Assembly: GCA_003217965.1 (NCBI GenBank) | Contig: QHNB01000233.1 | Location: forward strand, 1 to 5,115 | Length of the DNA: 5,115 nucleotides | Direction: 5' to 3' | Source: Verrucomicrobiota bacterium | GTDB taxonomy: Bacteria; Verrucomicrobiota; Verrucomicrobiia; Chthoniobacterales; UBA10450 | Shown here: positions 1-5,115 of the stretch, one piece after another | Position numbering within the stretch: the stretch's first letter is position 1 | How the letters are laid out: every line of letters begins with the position of its first letter | Notes under the pieces: generated by a model | What the model saw: only the letters and a program-made list of their open reading frames with translations | The model's database searches: none | What the model was told of the DNA's origin: nothing | Program-made: the position numbers and the translations under genes

Positions 1-1152
1 ACTGGTACGCGGCAAATAGCGGGCAAGCAACGAGATCACCAGGATCGAGGCGATGATTGCGATGGAGAGATTCAACATCGGAATCAGAAGCATCTTAGTC
101 GAGGGGACGAGCGGTTGATCCGGATAGCGATCGATCATGGCCCAGAAAAGCGATGCCAGGATGAGGAAAGCCCCAACAAGACCGAAGATGATGGTCGAAT
201 GGGCGAAGAAGAGCACTTCAAGCAGCACCAAGGCGACTCCAAGACCGAAGAACACAACGGCTTCCCAGCCGGCAAGGCCAGCCAGATAATGACCAAGAAA
301 GAAAAGTGTAAAACAAATGGCTGAGATCACGCCGGGGAGAGTGGCGCCCGGAATTTTGAATTCGAGGTAGGCGCCGACGATTCCCCCGAGCAGCAACAAC
401 GGCGCGAGCGCGGTAATCCAAAATGCCAAATGTTCGAATCCGGTTGGTCTCAATTGCACAACTCGACCAGACAGATTTGCTTTTTTTACCAGATCGCCGA
501 CCGACTGAGCGATGCCATCCGCCAAAAGAGGTTTGCCGTTTACCACCTCCGTCGCCTCCTGTGCGTTCAAGGTCAGCAGCGACCCTTTCGCATGCACCAA
601 ACGATCGCCCACTCTGACCTCCTTGTCCTTGTTCATGAACGCTTCGGCGATTTCGGGGTTGTGACCATTGCGTGTGGCCATGCTGCGCACGAGGGCAGAC
701 CAATACGAAATCGTCTTCTCGCGCTCGGTCTCGGGAAGATCTTGGCCTGTGGAAAGAACCGGCGCGGCCGCCCCGATCGCGCTAACTGGCGTCATGTAAA
801 TATGTTTGGTTGCGAGCGCGATGATTGCGCCGGCCGAGCCGGCATTCGAATTAATTAATGTGTAGGTTGGAATCGGCACCCGGTTCAATGAGCTTGTCAT
901 TTCCTCGGCGACATCCAGCCTGCCGCCATAAGTATTCATATCGATGAGGATGGCAGCGGCTTCGTGTGATTCTGCAAGTTTGAGCCCACGCCGCAAAAAC
1001 AAATGCGACGGCTCCGAAATCTCGCCGCGCAGCGGGATAACGACAGTATCACCCTTGCCAATAACTTCGCGGCCTTGAACGCTACTGGCGAGCGCGCCGG
1101 CGCACACAATCGTGAAGCCGATTTTTCCAAGGTTTTGGCAGCAGCCGCTCAC
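1..1152 (-). CDS. NfeD-family membrane-bound serine protease (ClpP class), 3' end cut by window edge
   Basis: Reading the minus strand gives 384 residues with no stop up to the left edge. Residues 1-27 look like a signal peptide: K10, a hydrophobic core at about 11-22, and an ALA cleavage-type motif ending at 22. A ClpP-class protease domain follows (about 30-224). It has IDMNTYGG (70-77), matching the family's DTPGG oxyanion-hole segment, then SNAGSAGA with probable nucleophile S106, then IGAAAPV, then EREK with probable general base K146. The 40-residue Ser-Lys spacing fits the Ser/Lys dyad known for this family (Ser97/Lys138 in archaeal PH1510). About five hydrophobic segments follow (roughly 247-262, 272-295, 298-317, 320-338, 355-379), as in long NfeD proteins. 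The C-terminal OB-fold domain expected in the family would lie outside the window. These proteins act at the membrane, probably in protein quality control with stomatin-like partners. The GTG start at 1152 is the only reasonable start between the upstream in-frame stop (1158-1156) and the signal peptide; no clear ribosome binding site precedes it. Family is sure, start and substrate are not. Confidence 0.9.
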   Translation of the reverse strand, partial: MSGCCQNLGKIGFTIVCAGALASSVQGREVIGKGDTVVIPLRGEISEPSHLFLRRGLKLAESHEAAAILIDMNTYGGRLDVAEEMTSSLNRVPIPTYTLINSNAGSAGAIIALATKHIYMTPVSAIGAAAPVLSTGQDLPETEREKTISYWSALVRSMATRNGHNPEIAEAFMNKDKEVRVGDRLVHAKGSLLTLNAQEATEVVNGKPLLADGIAQSVGDLVKKANLSGRVVQLRPTGFEHLAFWITALAPLLLLGGIVGAYLEFKIPGATLPGVISAICFTLFFLGHYLAGLAGWEAVVFFGLGVALVLLEVLFFAHSTIIFGLVGAFLILASLFWAMIDRYPDQPLVPSTKMLLIPMLNLSIAIIASILVISLLARYLPRTS

Positions 1153-1162
1153 GCGCTAAATT
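1135..1162 (+). promoter_or_regulatory. Candidate sigma-70 promoter for dnaG
   Basis: TTGGCA at 1135-1140 matches five of six bases of the -35 consensus. TAAATT at 1157-1162 matches four of six bases of the -10 consensus, and the spacer is 16 bases. Transcription would start near 1169, leaving a leader of about 27 bases before the dnaG ATG. The -35 box lies inside the start of the divergent protease gene, which is expected because only 43 bases separate the two genes. Matches of this quality arise by chance, so this is a proposal based on position and fit only. Confidence 0.3.
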
Positions 1163-1177
1163 TGCCATCGCGGCAAA
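1161..1177. repeat. Perfect inverted repeat between divergent protease gene and dnaG (possible operator or leader hairpin)
   Basis: TTTGCC (1161-1166) and GGCAAA (1172-1177) are exact reverse complements separated by five bases. The element occupies the middle of the only non-coding DNA between the two divergent starts (1152 and 1196). It overlaps the end of the proposed dnaG -10 box and its expected start site, which would suit a repressor site. It could instead form a small hairpin in either leader. No T-run follows on either strand, so it is not an intrinsic terminator. Confidence 0.4.
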
Positions 1178-1195
1178 GTCGGAACGAGTAAAAAG

Positions 1196-3004
1196 ATGGC
1201 AATTCCTCCGGAAACGATCGAGCAAATCGCAGCCGCAAACGACATCGTGGAAGTGATCGGCAGCTATTTTCCGCTCAAGCGTGCTGGTGCGAACTTCAAG
1301 GCCCTTTGTCCATTTCACCAGGAAAAGACGCCGTCGTTCACGGTTAGCCCTCAGCGGCAAACGTTTCATTGTTTTGGCTGCGGGGTCGGCGGGAGCGTTT
1401 TCCGGTTTGTCATGGATTACGAACACGTCGATTTCCCGGAGGCGGTGCACAAACTGGCCGGGCGAGCAGGCATTCCAATCGTCGAGCAACGGCGGGAGGA
1501 GAAAGGTCGCGAACACGAAGCACGGCGTGCCCTTTTGAAGCTACACGCCGATGCCGCGGAGTGGTTTCATGAAAATCTGATAAAACGGGAGCTTGGCGCG
1601 TCTGGACGTGACTATCTCAAAAAGCGCGGGATTAAAAGTGAGGTCGCAAAAGCATGGAAGCTGGGTTATGCCCCGGACAGCTGGAGTGGTTTTTGTGAGT
1701 GGGCGAACGGGCAGGGTTATGGACGGCCACAGATTCTGGCAAGCGGCTTGGTAAAATTGCGCGAAGACCAGCACGGCGATAGCGATTTTTACGATCGGTT
1801 TCGCAACCGTCTGATGTTCCCCATCTTCAATGATGTGGGTGAAGTGATCGCGTTCTCTGGCCGCGTCCTGAACGGCGATTCTGGCGCCGCCAAATACATC
1901 AATTCGCCCGAAACTCCACTCTTTCGAAAAGGCCACGTGCTTTTTGGTCTGCATAAAACAAAGCGTGCCTTGATCGAAGCAAACAGCGCTATCGTTTGCG
2001 AAGGGCAGCTCGACTTGATCGCGCTGTTCGAAGCGGGAATTCAGAATGTAGTCGCGCCGCAGGGGACAGCCTTTACCGAATATCAAGCGCGCGTATTGAA
2101 GCGGTTTGTCGATGAAGTGGTGCTTTGTTTTGACTCAGACCTGGCCGGCCAAAAAGCGACGGAGCGTTCCCTCGCGGCGCTCCTGCAAAACGATTTACTC
2201 ATCCGGGTGGCGGTGATGCCGCCGGGCGAAGACCCTGATTCACTTGTCCGAAAGTCTGGCCGACAAAAATTTGAAGAGTTGATTACCTCGGCACCGGATT
2301 TTTTCGATTTTTGGATCGAAAAGAAAACCACCACGGCAGATCTCAGGTCCATGGGCGCGAAGATGCAAGTCGCGCGCGATTTGGCTAGTACACTGGCAAA
2401 TGTTCGTGAGCCGATCATGCGTGGAGAAGTGATTCATAAGATTGCGGCCCGACTTGGCATTCGAGCCGCAGATTTCGAAAGACTCGTGAACGAGAACTCG
2501 TCCACCAGAGTTGGTTCACCGGATTCCACCGGAGATGTTTCTGTGCCGGTGCCTCTTCCCTCACATGAGATAGCGATGCTTTGTTTGCTGGCTCTACGTA
2601 GCGAGGAGGCGCGCGCATTTTTGCGCGAACAAAACTGGCGGGAGGCTTTGTCGAACATTCCGGACACGGAGTTACTGGCCAAGATTTTGGAAGCAAATTT
2701 GGACCCGAGCGACCCAGCTTCGCTTAACCTTTTCCAAACGACACTGACCCCGTCCGAAGAGTCCGTCGTCTCAGGATGGATGTTGCAAAAGCTTCCTGCG
2801 AACCCGGCAGAGGTTGCACGCGAGTGGTGGAACGGTCTTCAGCGGGCGATTCTGCGGCGTCAGCTCGAGGTGGCCGAAAGCCGCCTCCGCTCCCCTAATT
2901 TGAGCACCGGAGAAATTGTGCAATTGCAGAAACAAGTCCTTGACCTGCGAGGGCAACTCCACGACCTTCGCCCGTTTTCGTCTGCCCGTGCGCGCGAGCC
3001 CTAA
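1196..3004 (+). CDS. dnaG: DNA primase DnaG
   Basis: This 602-residue protein synthesises the short RNA primers for chromosomal replication and works with the replicative helicase DnaB. The N-terminal CHC2 zinc-binding domain has ligands C38, H41, C59 and C62 in the contexts LCPFHQEKTPSF and FHCFGCG. The RNA-polymerase basic region follows, with YDRFRNRLMFPI (about 199-210) and KYINSPETPLF from K233, equivalent to E. coli K229. The Toprim catalytic core has the metal-binding glutamate E269 in EGQLD and the aspartates D313 and D315 in FDSD. These are offset by four residues from E. coli E265, D309 and D311. The rest (about 440-602) is the poorly conserved helicase-binding region, helical and charged near its end. 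Length is typical for the family. The MAIPPETIEQI N-terminus is characteristic and fixes the start, although only a weak GGAACGAG purine stretch precedes it. It lies 49 bases before rpoD, as in the classical macromolecular-synthesis operon, and diverges from the protease gene. EGQLD in place of the usual EGYMD is a conspicuous variant, but all catalytic acids are kept. Confidence 0.97.
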   Translation: MAIPPETIEQIAAANDIVEVIGSYFPLKRAGANFKALCPFHQEKTPSFTVSPQRQTFHCFGCGVGGSVFRFVMDYEHVDFPEAVHKLAGRAGIPIVEQRREEKGREHEARRALLKLHADAAEWFHENLIKRELGASGRDYLKKRGIKSEVAKAWKLGYAPDSWSGFCEWANGQGYGRPQILASGLVKLREDQHGDSDFYDRFRNRLMFPIFNDVGEVIAFSGRVLNGDSGAAKYINSPETPLFRKGHVLFGLHKTKRALIEANSAIVCEGQLDLIALFEAGIQNVVAPQGTAFTEYQARVLKRFVDEVVLCFDSDLAGQKATERSLAALLQNDLLIRVAVMPPGEDPDSLVRKSGRQKFEELITSAPDFFDFWIEKKTTTADLRSMGAKMQVARDLASTLANVREPIMRGEVIHKIAARLGIRAADFERLVNENSSTRVGSPDSTGDVSVPVPLPSHEIAMLCLLALRSEEARAFLREQNWREALSNIPDTELLAKILEANLDPSDPASLNLFQTTLTPSEESVVSGWMLQKLPANPAEVAREWWNGLQRAILRRQLEVAESRLRSPNLSTGEIVQLQKQVLDLRGQLHDLRPFSSARAREP

Positions 3005-3017
3005 TTTTCGGCATTTT

Positions 3018-3044
3018 TCAGAGAAAGCTGGCGAGAATTTCTGA
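3018..3044 (+). other. Imperfect hairpin in the dnaG-rpoD spacer
   Basis: TCAGAGAAA (3018-3026) can pair with TTTCTGA (3038-3044) as a seven-base-pair stem with a two-base bulge and an 11-base loop. It fills most of the 49-base gap between the dnaG stop and the proposed rpoD start. It is AT-rich, and although TTTT occurs shortly after it, there is no long T-run, so it is unlikely to be a strong terminator. In E. coli the message is cleaved by RNase E between dnaG and rpoD, so a processing role is conceivable here, but nothing in the sequence proves it. Confidence 0.25.
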
Positions 3045-3053
3045 CGTTTTCCC

Positions 3054-4859
3054 GTGGTCAAAAAATTGAAACGCAACGCTCGCACAATGCGCCGCCGGAT
3101 GATTTCACGGCCTGGCCGCGGGGGTTCATCTAAATCTGCGAAAAAGAAAGCGCCGCCTAAGCGGGCTATGCAAAGGATCAAGAGCACCACAGCACCTGCT
3201 CAAGTCAAACCTGGTCGAAACGGTGACCAGATTAGGCCGGGAGGTATCGCGCCCGATGATTTGCAGGCGCGCATCCGGGACTTAACCAAGCTGGCGAAGG
3301 AGCAGGGATACGTCACTTTTGATGATCTTAATGATGCGCTGCCAGAAGCCATCACCGATGCTGAAGAACTGGATGCCATTCTCGCCCAGTTGCGGCGAAT
3401 GGAGATTGACATCATCGAAGCCTCGGAAGTTGATCGTTACAAAGACGGAAAGAAGGAGGCAGACGAGGAAGAGGAAGAAGAGAAGCCGGAGACAAAACTC
3501 GATATTCTGGATGATCCGGTCCGTATGTATCTCAAACAGATGGGCCAGGTGCCGCTGCTAACGCGGGAGCAGGAGGTTGAGATTTCCAAACGGATCGAAG
3601 AAGCCGAGAACATGGTGCAGCAACATATCAATCGATTCGGCTTCACTGCTAAGGCTCACCTCGATCTTGCGCAAAAACTGAGCGAAGGCCGGGAGCGGTT
3701 CGACCGCGTGATTCTCGACAAGAAGATCGAAAGTCGCGAACGCTACATGAAAATGTTGCCGCGGCTTTGCAAAAAGGTAGAGCAACTCAGCGCCGCCATT
3801 ACGGCCCAATACGCGGAATTGAATACCGCCTCTTCGCGCAGCGCGCCGGCGCGCCTAAGAGCATTCCAACGTTCCGTCGCTGCCTTGCAGCGCTTGTATC
3901 CGCGTTTCTATTTTAAACAAAAGGTAACCGAAGAGTTTGTCCATCTGGCGGATCAGCATTTCGCAACGATCAGCGCGCTCAAATCCGATCCTCATCACCG
4001 CCCCTACAGTCGCGGCCGAAATTCCGCTGCCATTAAAAAAGAAGATGTCGATTGTGCCGCCTGGCTCTCGGCCGAGGAATATGTGGAGCAATATCAAGCC
4101 TTGAAGTTGTGGCTCCGAAAAGCGCTCCGCGCAAAAACAGAAATGGTAGAAGCCAATCTCCGGCTGGTCATTTCCATCGCCAAGAAATATACCAATCGCG
4201 GTCTCTCTTTCCTCGATCTAATCCAGGAGGGCAACATGGGTCTCATGAAAGCGGTCGAGAAATTTGAGTACCGTCGTGGCTACAAGTTTTCGACTTACGC
4301 CACGTGGTGGATTCGCCAGGCAATCACCCGGTCGATCGCGGATCAGGCGCGCACCATTCGCATACCGGTGCACATGATCGAGACGATCAATAAGTTAATG
4401 CGGGTGCAGAAGCAGCTCGTGCAGGAATATGGACGGGAGCCGACGCCGGAGGAGGTAGCAGAGGAAATTCTGCTTCCAGTGGACCGGGTTCGGGCCGTGC
4501 TAAAAATGGCGCAGCAGCCGATCTCGCTTCAATCGCCTGTGGGTGAGAGTGAGGAGACAAATTTCGGGGACTTCATCGAGGACAAGGGCGCGGAAAATCC
4601 AAGCGATATGACCGCGATCGTGTTGCTGAAGGAAAAGATTAAGGATGTGCTGGAGACGCTGACGGAGCGCGAGCGACAGGTGCTCGAACAACGCTTTGGG
4701 TTGGTAGATGGTTACAGCCGAACCTTGGAGGAAGTGGGCCGGCAATTTCGTGTCACGCGGGAGCGAATTCGGCAGATCGAAGCCAAGGCATTGCGCAAGA
4801 TGCGGCACCCGACCCGCATTCGTCAGCTGGAAGGATTTCTTGACGCGGCCGAGGTCTAA
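3054..4859 (+). CDS. rpoD: Primary RNA polymerase sigma-70 factor (RpoD/SigA)
   Basis: This is the housekeeping sigma factor that directs RNA polymerase to -10/-35 promoters. With the GTG start it has 601 residues. Residues 1-45 form a strongly basic tail. Region 1.1 (about 68-128) follows, the autoinhibitory domain typical of primary sigma factors, then a run of six glutamates (138-143). Region 1.2 contains DDPVRMYLKQMGQVPLL (V156 within it). A non-conserved insert spans about 187-355. Regions 2.1-2.4 (about 360-441) carry the core-binding NLRLVISIAKKY and DLIQEGNMGLMKAVEKF and the -10 recognition helix YATWWIRQAITR (415-426). Region 3 spans about 443-520. Region 4 (about 531-601) ends in the -35 helix-turn-helix RTLEEVGRQFRVTRERIRQI (from 556) and AKALRKMRHP. 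Having regions 1.1, 1.2 and the insert marks it as primary rather than alternative. The start is uncertain: no Shine-Dalgarno precedes 3054, and in-frame ATGs at 3087, 3099 and 3168 would trim only the basic tail. It is probably co-transcribed with dnaG. Confidence 0.97.
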   Translation: MVKKLKRNARTMRRRMISRPGRGGSSKSAKKKAPPKRAMQRIKSTTAPAQVKPGRNGDQIRPGGIAPDDLQARIRDLTKLAKEQGYVTFDDLNDALPEAITDAEELDAILAQLRRMEIDIIEASEVDRYKDGKKEADEEEEEEKPETKLDILDDPVRMYLKQMGQVPLLTREQEVEISKRIEEAENMVQQHINRFGFTAKAHLDLAQKLSEGRERFDRVILDKKIESRERYMKMLPRLCKKVEQLSAAITAQYAELNTASSRSAPARLRAFQRSVAALQRLYPRFYFKQKVTEEFVHLADQHFATISALKSDPHHRPYSRGRNSAAIKKEDVDCAAWLSAEEYVEQYQALKLWLRKALRAKTEMVEANLRLVISIAKKYTNRGLSFLDLIQEGNMGLMKAVEKFEYRRGYKFSTYATWWIRQAITRSIADQARTIRIPVHMIETINKLMRVQKQLVQEYGREPTPEEVAEEILLPVDRVRAVLKMAQQPISLQSPVGESEETNFGDFIEDKGAENPSDMTAIVLLKEKIKDVLETLTERERQVLEQRFGLVDGYSRTLEEVGRQFRVTRERIRQIEAKALRKMRHPTRIRQLEGFLDAAEV

Positions 4860-4897
4860 TCGAAACTTTTTTGCGGACTGTTGGTTCAATTTTCGGC

Positions 4898-5115
4898 ATG
4901 AATCGCGAGGACGATCCAAAATTATGGGACCTGCTTGGCCGCGCGCAAAAGGTTGAGCCGTCACCATTTTTTGCTCGGAATGTTGTTCGAGCGATCCGGC
5001 TTCGTCAGCGGGAAAAGGCCCGGTGGGTTGGCTGGCTAAATCCGCGAAGAATTGTGCCGACCTTATCGGCGGTGGTGGCCGCTTTGTTAATGATTACGGC
5101 GGTGGAGACTTTCCA
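4898..5115 (+). CDS. Hypothetical protein with one predicted membrane segment, 3' end cut by window edge
   Basis: Seventy-two residues are visible from the ATG before the window ends. The first part is polar with a KLWDLLGRAQKVEPSPFFAR stretch (8-27), followed by a basic, probably amphipathic helix (about 28-43, rich in Arg and Lys). A predicted hydrophobic membrane segment lies at about 52-69, giving a short cytoplasmic N-terminus if the positive-inside rule holds. It starts 38 bases after rpoD on the same strand with no terminator visible between, so co-transcription is likely. No clear ribosome binding site is seen upstream. I recall similar short N-terminal patterns in verrucomicrobial proteins encoded next to sigma-factor genes, which would suggest an anti-sigma-like or membrane-associated role. 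That is memory plus inference, and no recognised anti-sigma zinc motif is visible. Codon use resembles its neighbours, supporting a real gene. Confidence 0.75.
   Translation, partial: MNREDDPKLWDLLGRAQKVEPSPFFARNVVRAIRLRQREKARWVGWLNPRRIVPTLSAVVAALLMITAVETF

Noticed and set aside
218..703. A 161-codon open frame on the minus strand inside the protease gene.
   Set aside because: It overlaps the NfeD-like frame, whose catalytic motifs and membrane segments are unmistakable. The alternative product is Arg/Ser-rich and low in recognisable structure, typical of an out-of-frame shadow.
430..858. A 142-codon plus-strand open frame.
   Set aside because: It is antisense to the protease gene, has no recognisable motif, and its length is explained by codon bias of the real gene on the other strand.
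1149..1209. A GGAGG on the minus strand (1209-1205) followed by a 17-codon TTG-initiated reading frame whose TGA overlaps the protease GTG, suggesting a coupled leader peptide.
   Set aside because: The GGAGG lies only two bases from the TTG, too close for initiation, and it falls in dnaG codons 4-5, so it is best explained as coincidence.
3841..3854. A 14-bp perfect palindrome GCGCGCCGGCGCGC, with 12 bases of it recurring at 1092-1103.
   Set aside because: Both copies lie within coding sequence for small residues (Ala, Pro, Gly, Arg) in GC-rich DNA, where such strings arise by chance. Two copies in unrelated genes do not make a repeat family.
4860..4897. A possible terminator after rpoD, because the spacer has a TTTTTT run and CGAAA/TTTCG arms.
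   Set aside because: The T-run comes before any stem rather than after it, and the arms are five bases with a long loop. No intrinsic terminator is supported.
4708..4956. An 82-codon plus-strand frame spanning the end of rpoD and the start of the next gene.
   Set aside because: It overlaps the highly conserved sigma region 4 in another frame and has no family resemblance, so it is a shadow frame.

Overview
The window looks like chromosomal housekeeping DNA from a Gram-negative bacterium, most likely a soil member of the Verrucomicrobiota (Spartobacteria/Chthoniobacterales-like). That assignment is inference from family resemblance. The primase has variant motifs (EGQLD and APQGTAFT) that I associate with that phylum. 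The partial protein at the right edge begins with an LWDLLGRA...PSPFFARNVVR pattern that I also associate with verrucomicrobial genomes. No 16S rRNA or other decisive marker is present.

Layout. On the minus strand, 1152 down to 1 (running off the left edge) encodes an NfeD/ClpP-class membrane-anchored serine protease: signal peptide, Ser/Lys-dyad protease domain, then about five membrane segments. A 43-base gap separates its start from the divergent dnaG. The gap holds a perfect 6-bp inverted repeat, which overlaps a candidate dnaG promoter. On the plus strand, 1196-3004 encodes DNA primase (DnaG, 602 aa). After 49 bases comes 3054-4859, the primary sigma-70 factor (RpoD, 601 aa with the GTG start). 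After another 38 bases, a gene starting at 4898 runs off the right edge. It encodes a protein with a basic amphipathic N-terminus and a membrane segment, of unknown function.

The dnaG-rpoD pair is the core of the classical macromolecular-synthesis operon, coupling replication priming to housekeeping transcription. The rpsU gene that heads this operon in enterobacteria is absent; the slot upstream of dnaG holds the divergent protease. The gene after rpoD is on the same strand with no visible terminator before it, so it is probably co-transcribed. It may be a membrane or anti-sigma-like partner, but that is speculative.

No tRNA, rRNA, CRISPR array, insertion sequence or attachment site was seen, and no gene-free stretch exceeds 50 bases. 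I found no convincing new biological system. The points most worth a second look are the unknown gene after rpoD, the short divergent control region, and the uncertain rpoD start with its basic N-terminal tail.
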